Notes under the pieces: model-generated
The model's database searches: none
Seen by the model: only the letters and a program-made list of their open reading frames with translations
Told to the model about the DNA's origin: nothing
Part shown: positions 8,955 to 17,772 of the stretch, piece after piece
Numbering within the stretch: position 1 is the stretch's first letter
Layout: every line of letters begins with the position of its first letter
Translations under genes and position numbers: made by a program
NCBI RefSeq assembly: GCF_023283925.1
Contig: NZ_JAKIKX010000006.1
Coordinates: 1 to 64,000 of the forward strand
Direction of reading: 5' to 3'
DNA: 64,000 nucleotides
Origin: Shewanella marisflavi
GTDB taxonomy: Bacteria; Pseudomonadota; Gammaproteobacteria; Enterobacterales; Shewanellaceae

Positions 8955-9438
8955 AGGTGGATAACTCAGGCTCTCCCTTGGGGAGAGTTTGGGTTTGATA
9001 GAAGTTGGCGACATGGGCCGACACACTCTGATAGAAGCTGGTGGCCTGATTGTCGAAGCGAGTCTTGGGTTTCTGCGGTTCCTGTGGTGATTCAGCCTGT
9101 GGCGATCGTATGTCACGACGGGCCAGCGCAGGTTTCATGATTAGAGGCCGAATGATGGCCGCACCTTGTTTCGCCTGTTGCTGTTGTTGCTGACCTTCCT
9201 GCTGATGTTGGCCCTGACCCTGCTGTTTGGCCTGAACTTTTTCGTTGAGCCTAGCTTGTACATTGGCCTGATCGGCAGCGCGCTCGTTCTGCGGGTTAAA
9301 GGGGCGCTCTTCGTTGCTCTTGGCCATCTGAGGCGCAGGAATAATAGGCGGGCGTTGCTGACTTTCTACCCGTGCGCTATCGGTCGCGGCGTTGGTCGTC
9401 GCGATCGGCACTTGCGGATAGTTGGTCACCACTAACAT
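8947..9438 (-). CDS. Gln-rich hypothetical protein
   Basis: A 163-residue protein I cannot assign. It begins MLVVTNYPQVPIATTNAATD, has conserved-looking NPQNERAADQ and FYQSVSAHVANFYQ blocks, and a central Gln/Lys-rich stretch (about residues 68-90) encoded by repeated CAG/CAA codons. No signal peptide or membrane segment is seen. It probably is disordered with short linear motifs. It converges on the sulfatase gene with an 8-bp overlap (8947-8954). Convincing start ATG at 9438 is preceded by TAGGAG. Confidence 0.7.
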   Translation of the reverse strand: MLVVTNYPQVPIATTNAATDSARVESQQRPPIIPAPQMAKSNEERPFNPQNERAADQANVQARLNEKVQAKQQGQGQHQQEGQQQQQQAKQGAAIIRPLIMKPALARRDIRSPQAESPQEPQKPKTRFDNQATSFYQSVSAHVANFYQTQTLPKGEPELSTFI

Positions 9439-9496
9439 AGAAAACTCCTAGACGGTTGTCTAAATAATAACCAAAAAGTGTTATGAATTAAAGTGA

Positions 9497-10276
9497 TTAT
9501 TCTTTAAGCGCCTGCAACCAGGTCTCTACCCCTTCGACAAACTCGCCTTTATGGGAAAAGAAGGGCGCGTGAGAAGCCTTGGGCAAGATAAGATCTTTAT
9601 ATAGCTCGGTATTCACCGGCATCAGCGGCTGTACCCGGCGAGACACCAAGCCATCTAAACGCCCCCATACTCTCAGCCAAGGCCGTTGAATTTCTTCGAG
9701 TTGCGGCCTGAGGTCCACCTCTTTGAGCATTTGCAAGCCGGCGCGCAGCGCGCCAGCATCCGGCAGCGGTTTGGCCATTACCAGATCCCTAAGCTGCTTG
9801 ATATCCTGTTTAGCGGTTTCGCTACCCATGGCTTGTATGGCCAGGAATCGCTCGATCATCTTACCGAGATCTTGCTCCAGCTGGTCGCCAAATTGCCCCA
9901 GAATCTGCGGCGGAATACCTGGCCAGCCTTCGGTATCACGCGCCATAAAGCAGGGAGAGGAGGCTATGGTGAGTAGTGCGTCGATACGCTCTGGATAGCG
10001 CACCGCCGCACGGGTAGCGATAAGCCCGCCGAGGGACCAGCCAGCCCAGATCGCCTGCTCAGGTACCTGCTCCATGATGTGATCGACCCAGGTATCCAGT
10101 TCACCACTGATGGCGGGGCTGTCACCGAAGCCCGGCAGGTCGATGCAAATCAGTTGGTGATCGGCAATTGCGTGGTGCAGGGGGTTAAAGACGGCGCTGT
10201 TGACCCCCCAACCATGGAGCATGACGATGGGACGGCCTTGGCCTATAGTTTCAATGTGCAAGGATTGCTGACTCAC
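9497..10276 (-). CDS. bioH: Pimeloyl-ACP methyl ester carboxylesterase BioH
   Basis: An alpha/beta hydrolase of 259 residues with MLHGWGVN (oxyanion region), the nucleophile elbow GWSLGG, an Asp in RLDGLV and the catalytic His in KASHAPFFSH. The stretch ASSPCFMARD and the lid FLAIQAMGSETAKQD match E. coli BioH closely. BioH removes the methyl group from pimeloyl-ACP methyl ester, ending the disguised fatty-acid stage of biotin synthesis. GTG at 10276 is chosen because AGAGG precedes it by seven bases and the protein then starts right at the domain. The ATG at 10303 lacks such a site. It is divergent from comF. Confidence 0.93.
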   Translation of the reverse strand: MSQQSLHIETIGQGRPIVMLHGWGVNSAVFNPLHHAIADHQLICIDLPGFGDSPAISGELDTWVDHIMEQVPEQAIWAGWSLGGLIATRAAVRYPERIDALLTIASSPCFMARDTEGWPGIPPQILGQFGDQLEQDLGKMIERFLAIQAMGSETAKQDIKQLRDLVMAKPLPDAGALRAGLQMLKEVDLRPQLEEIQRPWLRVWGRLDGLVSRRVQPLMPVNTELYKDLILPKASHAPFFSHKGEFVEGVETWLQALKE

Positions 10277-10308
10277 AAAGATGCCTCTAACGGTCGGATA
10301 CAAGTTAA

Positions 10309-11067
10309 ATGGATAGAACTCATCTGAATTTATCGCGTTGGCACTGGCTCGGCGCCAGGCTGAAACGCCTGCTGGCGGCTAGTCTACCCAATCGCTGTAT
10401 GATGTGCCATCAAAGGGTGGTCTTGCCACAGCGAGGGATCTGTTTAACCTGCCTGCACGCGGGCCTTTATTCTTCTCCTAGCTGCTTGGGCTGTGGCCGG
10501 CTTATTAGCGTGCAAACCTGCTATTGCGGTGCCTGCATGAAAAGCCTGCCAATTAAAGTGGTTGCCCCCGCCAGTTATCATGATGGGCTGGGTGAGGCGG
10601 TGGCGGCAATAAAATATCAGGGGCAGCTGGCTGGCCTGACGCCTTTGGTGAATGCTTTGGTGCAGCGAATACAGGCACTGGTAGAGATAGAGGCGATAAC
10701 CCTGCCGCAGGTGTTAGTGCCTGTGCCTCTGCATCCTAAACGTTTGCGTGAACGGGGTTTTAATCAGGCTTATTTGATTGCCAGTGAGCTGGGTCAGGCA
10801 CTGTCACTGCCTGTCTTGCCCCATGCACTAGCGCGGATCTGCGATACTCAGCCTCAGGCTGGCTTAACCGGCAAGCAGCGGCGGCGTAACTTAGCGGGCG
10901 CGTTTAGCTTGATGGAAGATTTTGATTATCAGCGCATCGCCCTGATAGATGATGTGGTGACCACAGGCACTACGGTCAGTGAAATCACCAAGTTGTTTGA
11001 GCGCCGCTATATTCAGGTACAGGTGTGGTGCCTGGCAAGAGCCGAGGCACCACACCTAAATGATTAA
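10309..11067 (+). CDS. comF: ComF/GntX family phosphoribosyltransferase-like protein
   Basis: A 252-residue protein with an N-terminal cysteine cluster (CMMCHQ, CLTCLHAG, CLGCG, CYCGAC) likely to bind zinc, and a C-terminal type I phosphoribosyltransferase domain with the PRPP loop RIALIDDVVTTGTTVSE. ComF is needed for DNA uptake in Haemophilus and Bacillus, while E. coli GntX was linked to gluconate use. The bioH-divergent position matches the conserved bioH-gntX arrangement of gammaproteobacteria. The 3' end overlaps mgtC by 4 bp, convergently. Confidence 0.9.
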   Translation: MDRTHLNLSRWHWLGARLKRLLAASLPNRCMMCHQRVVLPQRGICLTCLHAGLYSSPSCLGCGRLISVQTCYCGACMKSLPIKVVAPASYHDGLGEAVAAIKYQGQLAGLTPLVNALVQRIQALVEIEAITLPQVLVPVPLHPKRLRERGFNQAYLIASELGQALSLPVLPHALARICDTQPQAGLTGKQRRRNLAGAFSLMEDFDYQRIALIDDVVTTGTTVSEITKLFERRYIQVQVWCLARAEAPHLND

Positions 11068-11546
11068 TAGCCGTTGCGACGCCAGTTACGGTATTTGGTA
11101 TGTACCCCGCGGGTAAAGAGCGAGGAGTATTCCTCCAGCAGATCCACGCCGTAGAGAATGGCGACCACCAGGAGCGATAGCTTGATCCCCACAAAAGGAT
11201 CGATCACCGCAATACAGACACCTATGGCGGCCAAGGCCCAGATGGCGGCGGCAGAGGTCACCCCTACCACGACACCCTCTTTCGCCAGCATGACACCTGC
11301 CCCGAGAAAACCTATGCCTGTCACTACCTGACCTATGATGCGCGAGGGATCTGATACCGAGGTGGCGACGGTCATGGAGGCGGTGATGAAGATATAGGTA
11401 CCCAGCACGATCAGAGAAGAAGTGCGTATACCCACGGGTTTGCCCCTGAGTTGGCGCTCCAGGCCTATGATGAGGCCGCAGAGTACGGCGCTGCCGAGTT
11501 CGCGCCAGCTAAAGGGATCGATAGCTACCCAAGCATCAAAGTTCAT
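11064..11546 (-). CDS. MgtC/SapB family inner-membrane protein
   Basis: A 160-residue protein with four to five hydrophobic helices and the family signatures RELGSAVLCGLIIGLERQ near the N-terminus and GVGFLGAGVMLAKEG-like sequence in the middle (here VTGIGFLGAGVMLAKEG). MgtC proteins affect survival in low magnesium and inhibit F-type ATP synthase in Salmonella; short versions lacking the ACT-like cytoplasmic domain, as here, are of unclear function. It is single and convergent with comF. Confidence 0.88.
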   Translation of the reverse strand: MNFDAWVAIDPFSWRELGSAVLCGLIIGLERQLRGKPVGIRTSSLIVLGTYIFITASMTVATSVSDPSRIIGQVVTGIGFLGAGVMLAKEGVVVGVTSAAAIWALAAIGVCIAVIDPFVGIKLSLLVVAILYGVDLLEEYSSLFTRGVHTKYRNWRRNGY

Positions 11547-11642
11547 GGTTTGGTCCTAGTTCAACAGTTTGGTGCAGAGGGCTTACGGGCGGGATAACGT
11601 CTTGGGCGGATCTGCGGGTCAATTTTCGGCGAGTGTCGATCT

Positions 11643-11668
11643 AAAAGGCCCCTGAGTCAATAGGGGCC
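11643..11668 (-). terminator. Terminator of the XRE regulator unit
   Basis: On the minus strand GGCCCCT and AGGGGCC (11662-11668 and 11647-11653) form a GC-rich stem with an 8-base loop, followed by TTTT. It lies 15 bp after the regulator's stop codon. Confidence 0.8.
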
Positions 11669-11682
11669 AGAAGAAAAAATGC

Positions 11683-11889
11683 TCAGGCTTCAGCGCGGGT
11701 TTCATCCTCGAAGATCGCCTCGATGGGAAGTTGAAACAGGCGGGCAATTTTAAAGGCCAGCGGAAGGCTGGGATCGTACTTGCCCTTCTCGATAGCGTTG
11801 ACCGTTTGTCTCGACACATCCAGCAGACCTGCGAGATCGGCTTGAGTCCAGTTCCGCTCGGCGCGCAGGGGTTTTAGTCGGTTTTTCAT
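11683..11889 (-). CDS. Small XRE-family transcriptional regulator
   Basis: A 68-residue protein that is essentially one helix-turn-helix domain: RLKPLRAERNWTQADLAGLL, then VSRQTVNAIEKGKYDPSLPLAFKIA and FQLPIEAIFE. This form is typical of YozG-type small Cro/C1 regulators. Its ATG overlaps the stop of the upstream membrane-protein gene as ATGA (11886-11889), so the pair is coupled. Regulators in this arrangement often control their own two-gene unit. Confidence 0.9.
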   Translation of the reverse strand: MKNRLKPLRAERNWTQADLAGLLDVSRQTVNAIEKGKYDPSLPLAFKIARLFQLPIEAIFEDETRAEA

Positions 11890-12311
11890 CTGTAGTTGAG
11901 CCTCCCTATAATGATGCCCAGCATATAGGTTAGCGCCAGCAGTACCACCAGGTAGGCGGCCTTGAGATCCGGTAGCAGATCCGCCAGATCCAGAATCGAA
12001 TAGATGGAGAAGCCTATGATGCTGACGCCAACAGCCAAGGCGAGGGCATCGAGTTGTATCTTGCGCTCCATCTCGTCAAGCTGGCGTAAAAAGCGCTTAA
12101 ACGCCAGTAACATCCAGATGCCTAAGACGCTGTGAACTAGCAGGCAGGTGGCCAGTATCCAGTTTGAGGTCAGATAGTCTTGGTGCGCCAGCCAAGAGGT
12201 GCCGCCCAGGCTGAGTGCCCACAATAGCGCGAGTAAGTTAACCCGGTTGGCATTCTTGATATCCCTTAACGGCAATCCTTTTGAGCAGATGGCGTCGATG
12301 ATCTGTTTCAT
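11886..12311 (-). CDS. Four-helix membrane protein coupled to XRE regulator
   Basis: A 141-residue protein starting MKQIIDAICSKGLPLRDIKN. Hydrophobic segments are seen at LLALLWALSLGGTSWLA, WILATCLLVHSVLGIWMLLA, LALAVGVSIIGFSIYSILD and YLVVLLALTYMLGIIIGRL, with a charged FLRQLDEMERKIQ loop between the second and third. ATG 12311 is chosen for its AGAGGAA site; the ATG at 12347 has none. The family resembles DUF2178-like small membrane proteins that occur beside XRE regulators. Function is unknown. Confidence 0.85.
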   Translation of the reverse strand: MKQIIDAICSKGLPLRDIKNANRVNLLALLWALSLGGTSWLAHQDYLTSNWILATCLLVHSVLGIWMLLAFKRFLRQLDEMERKIQLDALALAVGVSIIGFSIYSILDLADLLPDLKAAYLVVLLALTYMLGIIIGRLNYR

Positions 12312-12441
12312 GTGCAGTTCCTCTCGCTTGATTAAAATGTCAAACACCCTTTACACATCAAGTTAAGTCAAAAAACAACCAAGGTCAAGCTTGCTTTACA
12401 TAAAGTTTGGTTTGTTTGACTTTGCCCAGCAGGCAAGAGAT

Positions 12442-12469
12442 GAAAAAAAGGTGCCCATAGGGGCACCTT
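12442..12469 (-). terminator. Terminator of the symporter gene
   Basis: On the minus strand AAGGTGCCC (12461-12469) and GGGCACCTT (12448-12456) form a perfect 9-bp stem with a 4-base loop, followed by a T run to 12443. It begins 12 bp after the symporter stop. Confidence 0.92.
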
Positions 12470-12480
12470 AGTGAGGGCAT

Positions 12481-13704
12481 CTAGCTGTGACTGTATTTAT
12501 CGAGGATCACGGCGCACGCGGCGTCCCCCGTAATATTGAGCGAGGTGCGGATCATGTCGAACACCCTGTCCAGGGCAAACAGTAGTGGTAGTCCATCGAT
12601 GGGGATACCGGCGGCCAGTAGCACAGCGACGACCAGGAATGACGGGCCTGGCACCCCTGCCTGACCTATGGCGCCCAGGGTCGAGGTGAAGATGATCGCC
12701 ACATAGGCGCCGAGGCTGAGATCGATACCGTACATCTGAGCAAAGAAGATAGCCACCAGACCGTAATAGATGGCGTTGCCGCTCATGTTAATGGTGGCGC
12801 CTAGTGGTAGCACGAAGGAGGCGGTAGGTTTAGACACGCCCAGTTCCTCTTCACAGGTCTCCATGGTCACCGGTAGGGTCGCCATAGAGGAGGCGGTAGA
12901 GAGCGCCATCACCTGAGGCTTCTTCATGACACTGATAAATTTTTTGGCGCTCACATTAGAGAACAGCTGCACCAGCAGCGGGAAGAAGAGAAAGCCAAAT
13001 AGTAAGATGCCGAAGACGAACACGGCAAATAATTTAAACACCACTTCTAAGGCATCGAAGCCGAAAGTACCGACCGAATCGGCCATCAGGCCGAACACCC
13101 CGATAGGCGCGATCACCATGACGCAGTTGATCATCCAGACGAAGGCATCGACTATGGTGTTAAGCGCCGCCAGAATAGGCTTGCTGCCTTCTCCCTTCAC
13201 CTTGGTCAGGGCGATACCGAAGAAGATGCTAAATACCAAGATCTGCAAAATATTGCCGCCGGTGAGCGACTCGAACACATTGGTGGGGATCATACCGATA
13301 AAGGTATCCATCACACCGGGCAGAGCGCCTTGCTCTTCGGTCACTTTCATCAGGCCGCTGGCGCTGTGGGCGGTGAAGTCGACGCCCTTGCCGGGTTGGA
13401 ACAGGTTACCCAGTAGCAGTGCCAAGGAGACGGCCACGCCCGAGGTGAGGATGAAGAAACCAAAGGTGCCTATACCTATTTTGCCCGCCGAGGGGCTGTC
13501 TCCCAGGCTGGCGGCACCAGAGATGATGGAGACCAGCACCAGAGGGATAACCAGCATCTTGATCAGGTGGATGAATATGGTGCCCAACGGTGCAAATATG
13601 CTGGCCTCTTCGCCCATGATAAAACCGACGGCAGCGCCGATAATCATGGCGATCACCACTTGCACCCCGATATTGCCTAATAGCCTACTTGTCTTGGTTT
13701 TCAC
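12481..13704 (-). CDS. Dicarboxylate/amino acid:cation symporter (DAACS family)
   Basis: A 407-residue transporter with about eight hydrophobic helices and the family core: the serine-rich hairpin STASSMATLPVTMETCEE, then PLGATINMSGNAIYYG (the NMxG-type sodium/substrate site), GVPGPSFLV and the C-terminal DRVFDMIRTSLNITGDAA with the conserved substrate-binding region. It imports glutamate, aspartate or C4-dicarboxylates with sodium or protons. The exact substrate is not evident. Single-gene unit with its own terminator. Confidence 0.92.
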   Translation of the reverse strand: MKTKTSRLLGNIGVQVVIAMIIGAAVGFIMGEEASIFAPLGTIFIHLIKMLVIPLVLVSIISGAASLGDSPSAGKIGIGTFGFFILTSGVAVSLALLLGNLFQPGKGVDFTAHSASGLMKVTEEQGALPGVMDTFIGMIPTNVFESLTGGNILQILVFSIFFGIALTKVKGEGSKPILAALNTIVDAFVWMINCVMVIAPIGVFGLMADSVGTFGFDALEVVFKLFAVFVFGILLFGFLFFPLLVQLFSNVSAKKFISVMKKPQVMALSTASSMATLPVTMETCEEELGVSKPTASFVLPLGATINMSGNAIYYGLVAIFFAQMYGIDLSLGAYVAIIFTSTLGAIGQAGVPGPSFLVVAVLLAAGIPIDGLPLLFALDRVFDMIRTSLNITGDAACAVILDKYSHS

Positions 13705-13937
13705 CTTTGCCTCGTCTTATCTGTGTTTTGCTAGTGGAATGAGTATAGTCTTGCAGGCGCGCAGCGTAGCACGGGCGAGGGGAGGAGTCTGTGAATTGGG
13801 GCTTATCCCGAGGATAAAGCCAAAGCACTCATTACAAGCATGAGGTCTAAGCATTAGGTTTAAGTATTGGGCGTGAACGGCGGGATTTTGAGGGGGATAG
13901 CCTGGTTCGGCCAAACAGCTCAGGGAACAATTTGTGG
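13705..13937. other. Non-coding gap upstream of the symporter
   Basis: From the symporter start to the next gene end (14026) are 321 bases. The right third holds the hexamer array and terminator listed separately. In 13705-13937 I see no gene, no strong hairpin and no convincing promoter; it presumably carries the symporter's promoter on the minus strand. Confidence 0.6.
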
Positions 13938-13973
13938 AAAGAGAAAGAGAAAGAGAAAGAGAAAGAGAAAGAG
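13938..13973. repeat. Hexanucleotide microsatellite (AAAGAG)6
   Basis: Six perfect AAAGAG units (36 bp). The last unit is also part of the left arm of the adjacent terminator stem, so on the minus strand the array forms a pyrimidine tract of TTTCTC units just after the hairpin. Copy number in such tracts changes by slippage. Confidence 0.95.
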
Positions 13974-13995
13974 GATGGGGTTCACCATCCTCTTT
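13968..13995 (-). terminator. Terminator of the lipoprotein gene
   Basis: Arms 13968-13978 and 13985-13995 are an 11-bp perfect inverted repeat with a 6-base loop. On the minus strand the stem is followed by TTTCTC repeats rather than a pure T run. It lies 30 bp after the lipoprotein stop codon. Confidence 0.7.
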
Positions 13996-14025
13996 GCTTG
14001 TTTAGCTGACTCGCCCGGCTTAAGG

Positions 14026-15831
14026 TTACTGCCCTTTGACGACTGCCTCCAGGTGTTGGTGGAAGCGTTGGTTGAAGTTGTCTTCATTGCCGTCGAAGCT
14101 GAGGCTGAGGTAATCGCCGAGCTTGCCGCTGTAGTCGGTGGCCTCGTAGACACTGACTTCGATGAGCGTATCTTCTTGGATCAGATAGTTATCGACAGAC
14201 ACAAATTCGGCATAGGCGGCTGGTAGGTCTATCTGCTTCACACGCAGAACAGGTTCATCGCTTGGACTGGTGCTCAACGACCATTGATAAGTCGTGACCT
14301 CTCCCGTGATGTTGAGTTTGATGGTCTGGCTCTCTTCATCGATCACCACGTCGTCTGGGTAGAAGGCAGGCCAGAAGAGGCGAGCGACATCTGCCGTGGT
14401 TAAAAGCTCTGGATCTTGATGGCTTGGCATGGGCCAGGTGGCGAACTCACCCCGTACACGACACATCACGTCCGCAGCCTGCTTTCCACGGTAGCGATAC
14501 ACCTGGCTTGGCCAATTGAGCTCGGCCAGCTTGAGTGCTGGTGGTGTGGTACTGAGAATGGCCTGCCACTCCTCGCCTGTGCCTGAGTATTTAGTGAATT
14601 CGATTGTGATGGGGACCGAGGTGCCGCTGTACACTGTGTGTAGTGTGTTGTCTTTGAACTTAATCTCCGGCGGCTGATAGTCTTTATCGCCTTCGATAAC
14701 CCATAGTTTTAATTCACCGTTCCAGCACTCCTCTGGAGTGTCAGTTCCTTCGCGATCATCGAATACCCGGCCATTGACCTTGCCTTCGACGATAGAACCT
14801 ACGAAGGTGAGATCGGGTGTGCCATAGGTGAGGGTAAAGAGGCTCTGCAATGTGGCGGGGGCCAGGGTGAAGTTGCTATGCAGCTGGTCGTCCTCAAGGA
14901 AATGGTTGTTGATCACCTGCCAATCGGCGTCCGACATGATCTTCTCATCGATTGGCGTCTCGATATAGCCTTGGGCGATCAGCGCATTGCTGACCAGAAA
15001 GCGCACCGCCATGGGGTCGCTGGCTAAATATTCCTGAGTGCTTGTACCGCTGGCTTCTACCAGGGCCCTTAGTTGATCCCGGGTCATCGACATGATGTCG
15101 TCCACGGCCAGCACATCGCTGAGCTGCTCGCCGATTAGCGCCTCTAGATGGCGGTGCAGTTGGTAGGTGTCGACAAACTCAGGAGCCAGAGATTGCTCGG
15201 CGCTGAGTTTATAGGGATTCCCCTCGCGTTCGTAGATAGTCAGTAGCATGGCGGCGAGCAGGGTGCGCTGGGTTGCGATATCAAGGGATGTGGTACCAGC
15301 GGCGCGCATGCGTGCGACGCGCTGATACTCTAAGTTAGTCATAGGGTTGAGAGCGCCGCCGTGTTCTTGCAATGCGATCAGCTTGCCTTCTCCTTCCGTG
15401 AAGATGATGGTTTGAGTGCTATCTGATTCACCTTGCTCGCTTGAGGTATTTGCATTTAAGAGATCGGTGCGAAACGCAGCCTTGAGTAGGGCTGGCTTGC
15501 TGCTGGCCTCAGCTGCCTGCTGCCAGCTGGCGACTAGCTCATAGACGGGCATTTCTACGTCACTTTCCCAGTCGATCTGATACTTACCTTCTGCATCCGC
15601 GACTGTGCTGGGCTCATCATTATCACAACTGGCATTTTGGTTAAGGTCCACGCAGACCTCGGCGCCGGCTACTGCGCCCTGATACACCACAGTGCCGATC
15701 ACTTGATGGTCGAAGCTAGTGGGGGGCGGCGTGCCGCCGTCAGTGGGAGTGTCTGAATCCTTATTGGAGCCGCCGCAGGCACTGAGTAGGCAGGTGCCGA
15801 GCAGCAGAGAGCTAAGGTGAGTTAAACGCAT
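14026..15831 (-). CDS. Large lipoprotein of unknown function
   Basis: A 601-residue protein with a lipoprotein signal peptide (MRLTHLSSLLLGTCLLSACGG; lipid-attachment Cys about residue 19) followed by a Ser/Asp/Thr/Pro linker. Residues from about 45 contain VVYQGAVAGAEVCVDLNQNASCDNDEP and AEGKYQI, a carboxypeptidase-regulatory or SdrD-B-like fold common in surface lipoproteins. The remainder has no motif I recognise. An aspartate follows neither Cys position +2 nor a typical Lol-avoidance signal (it reads CGGS), so outer-membrane sorting is expected. It is alone, with its own terminator. Confidence 0.82.
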   Translation of the reverse strand: MRLTHLSSLLLGTCLLSACGGSNKDSDTPTDGGTPPPTSFDHQVIGTVVYQGAVAGAEVCVDLNQNASCDNDEPSTVADAEGKYQIDWESDVEMPVYELVASWQQAAEASSKPALLKAAFRTDLLNANTSSEQGESDSTQTIIFTEGEGKLIALQEHGGALNPMTNLEYQRVARMRAAGTTSLDIATQRTLLAAMLLTIYEREGNPYKLSAEQSLAPEFVDTYQLHRHLEALIGEQLSDVLAVDDIMSMTRDQLRALVEASGTSTQEYLASDPMAVRFLVSNALIAQGYIETPIDEKIMSDADWQVINNHFLEDDQLHSNFTLAPATLQSLFTLTYGTPDLTFVGSIVEGKVNGRVFDDREGTDTPEECWNGELKLWVIEGDKDYQPPEIKFKDNTLHTVYSGTSVPITIEFTKYSGTGEEWQAILSTTPPALKLAELNWPSQVYRYRGKQAADVMCRVRGEFATWPMPSHQDPELLTTADVARLFWPAFYPDDVVIDEESQTIKLNITGEVTTYQWSLSTSPSDEPVLRVKQIDLPAAYAEFVSVDNYLIQEDTLIEVSVYEATDYSGKLGDYLSLSFDGNEDNFNQRFHQHLEAVVKGQ

Positions 15832-15990
15832 ATTTGTGTCCTTACAAATATTAACAATGAAAAGGACCCGACAACGACAACTTAGCCAAGGTCCAATACG
15901 GCTGAAAGGACATTATCTATGGCTTTGATTAAATTACCATTACCCGAACGGGTAGGTTAGGGCGACTGGGCTTACTGATTCGTGGGCAAT

Positions 15991-16014
15991 AAAAAATGGC
16001 CCCGAAGGGCCATT
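15991..16014 (-). terminator. Terminator of pckA with UUCG tetraloop
   Basis: On the minus strand AATGGCCC (16007-16014) and GGGCCATT (15995-16002) form a perfect stem closed by TTCG, then TTTTTT. UUCG loops are unusually stable. It starts 26 bp after the pckA stop. Confidence 0.93.
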
Positions 16015-16040
16015 GATTTCTAAGCGCTTTGACCTAGGGC

Positions 16041-17582
16041 TTAAGCCTTAGGACCTGCCTGCTTGATGGCGTCAGACACGTCGTACTTGGTAAAGTTTGC
16101 CGCAAACTCTTCGGCCAGCTGCTGAGCATACTTAGCGTACTCAGCCTTATCGGCCCAGGTATTGACCGGGTTCAGCAGCTTGCTGTCAACGCCAGACACG
16201 GCCACAGGCACGTCAAGGTTTAGCTTGTCGATGTGAACAGTTTCAACATCTTTCAGCTCGCCGCTAACGATGGCATCGACGATGGCGCGGGTCGTTGGGA
16301 TGTCGAATCGCTTACCTACACCGTGTGGGCCGCCAGTCCAGCCAGTGTTGACCAGGTAGACCTGGCTACCGAATGACTCGATACGCTTCATCAGTAGCTC
16401 GGCGTAAACGCCAGCCGGACGTGGGAAGAAAGGCGCGCCGAAACAAGTCGAGAAAGTTGACTGAATCGCAGAGGTAGAGCCCATCTCGGTCGAACCCACT
16501 TTAGCCGTATAGCCAGACAGGAAGTGATAGGCCGCCTGCTCTTTGCTGAGCTTAGACACAGGAGGCAATACGCCAGACACGTCGCAGGTCAGGAAGACCA
16601 CGGCATTTGGCTCGGCGCCACGGTTATCTTCCTTACGTTGAGCGATATGCTCTAGCGGGTAAGCCGCGCGGCTGTTTTCGGTCAGCTCTGTGTTGCTGTA
16701 GTCAGGAACGCGGTTCTCATCTAGAGTGACGTTTTCCAGCACAGTACCGAAACGGATAGCATCCCAGATAACAGGTTCGTTCTTCTGGCTCAGATCAATA
16801 CACTTGGCGTAGCAACCGCCTTCGATATTGAAGACACCGCCAGGTGCCCAACCATGCTCGTCATCACCAATAAGGAAACGCTTAGGATCGGCTGACAGTG
16901 TGGTTTTGCCTGTGCCTGACAGGCCGAAGAATAGGGTGGTGTCGCCTTCGTTGCCGACGTTAGCTGAGCAGTGCATTGGCAGCACGCCTTTGGCTGGTAG
17001 CAGGAAGTTTTGTACCGAGAACATAGACTTCTTCATTTCGCCGGCGTATTTCAGACCTGCCAGCAGCACCTTGCGATCGGCAAAGTTGATGATCACGGTA
17101 GCATCTGAGTTGGTGCCATCACGGGCAGGATCACACTCGAAACCCGGCGCGTTCATGATCTGCCAAACGGGTTTGTTGGCGACGTTGAACTGCTCAGGTA
17201 CGATAAACAGGTTGCGGGCGAAGAGTTGATGCCAGGCGGTTTCTGTTTTGACTTCAATGGGTTGGTAATGTTCAGGATCGGCACCCACTTCCAGTTCAGA
17301 AACAAAGGTCTCCTTGTCGGCCAGGTAGGTTGCAACGCGATCCCACAGGGCATTAAAGGCATCCATGGCGAACGGCTTGTTGACCGAACCCCAATCGATA
17401 TCGTTTTCGCTGCTCGCTTCTTTCACGATAAAGCGGTCGTTAGGTGAACGTCCTGTACGCTCGCCAGTTTTTGCCACTAATGCACCATTCGCCGTCAGCT
17501 CTCCTTCGCCGCGTGCGAGTGCAAACTCAACTAGTTGTGCTGTAGAGGGATTTTTATGAGTTTGCTTAGATCCATCCGCCAT
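16041..17582 (-). CDS. pckA: Phosphoenolpyruvate carboxykinase (ATP)
   Basis: 513 residues, the usual length. Visible motifs are the P-loop-type kinase site [14 protein letters not shown], the metal and oxaloacetate site around [35 protein letters not shown] at the N-terminus, and [14 protein letters not shown] with NTGWTGG near the C-terminus. It converts oxaloacetate plus ATP to PEP and CO2, the first step of gluconeogenesis from lactate, acetate and amino acids. ATG 17582 is chosen because GGAG precedes it; the in-frame ATG at 17600 lacks a site. Single gene with terminator; hslO lies upstream in the same direction but is separately terminated. Confidence 0.97.
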   Translation of the reverse strand: MADGSKQTHKNPSTAQLVEFALARGEGELTANGALVAKTGERTGRSPNDRFIVKEASSENDIDWGSVNKPFAMDAFNALWDRVATYLADKETFVSELEVGADPEHYQPIEVKTETAWHQLFARNLFIVPEQFNVANKPVWQIMNAPGFECDPARDGTNSDATVIINFADRKVLLAGLKYAGEMKKSMFSVQNFLLPAKGVLPMHCSANVGNEGDTTLFFGLSGTGKTTLSADPKRFLIGDDEHGWAPGGVFNIEGGCYAKCIDLSQKNEPVIWDAIRFGTVLENVTLDENRVPDYSNTELTENSRAAYPLEHIAQRKEDNRGAEPNAVVFLTCDVSGVLPPVSKLSKEQAAYHFLSGYTAKVGSTEMGSTSAIQSTFSTCFGAPFFPRPAGVYAELLMKRIESFGSQVYLVNTGWTGGPHGVGKRFDIPTTRAIVDAIVSGELKDVETVHIDKLNLDVPVAVSGVDSKLLNPVNTWADKAEYAKYAQQLAEEFAANFTKYDVSDAIKQAGPKA

Positions 17583-17713
17583 CTGTAAGGTCTCCATCAT
17601 TCGAGTAGGGTTGGCTGGTCTGTGCCAGCTTGTTATTTTTTTGTCTGCATGTTAGGCAGAGCTCGATTGTAACTTAAGCGGAATTGAATGTGTGAGGAAG
17701 ATCTCGAAAATTG

Positions 17714-17746
17714 CGAAAAAAAGAGGATGCGCACAGGCATCCTCTT
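17714..17746 (-). terminator. Terminator of hslR-hslO
   Basis: On the minus strand AAGAGGATGC (17737-17746) pairs perfectly with GCATCCTCTT (17721-17730), loop 6 bases, followed by a run of seven or more T. It begins 27 bp after the hslO stop. Confidence 0.93.
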
Positions 17747-17772
17747 AATCTAGCGAAATCAAAGTCGCTGGC

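Noticed and set aside
12926..13843. 305-residue plus-strand frame opposite the symporter
   Set aside because: It mirrors the symporter codon pattern in antisense, and composition is unlike a real protein.
13867..14226. 119-residue plus-strand frame over the hexamer repeat
   Set aside because: It spans the terminator and the antisense of the lipoprotein 3' end; its Lys/Arg run is only the microsatellite read in frame.
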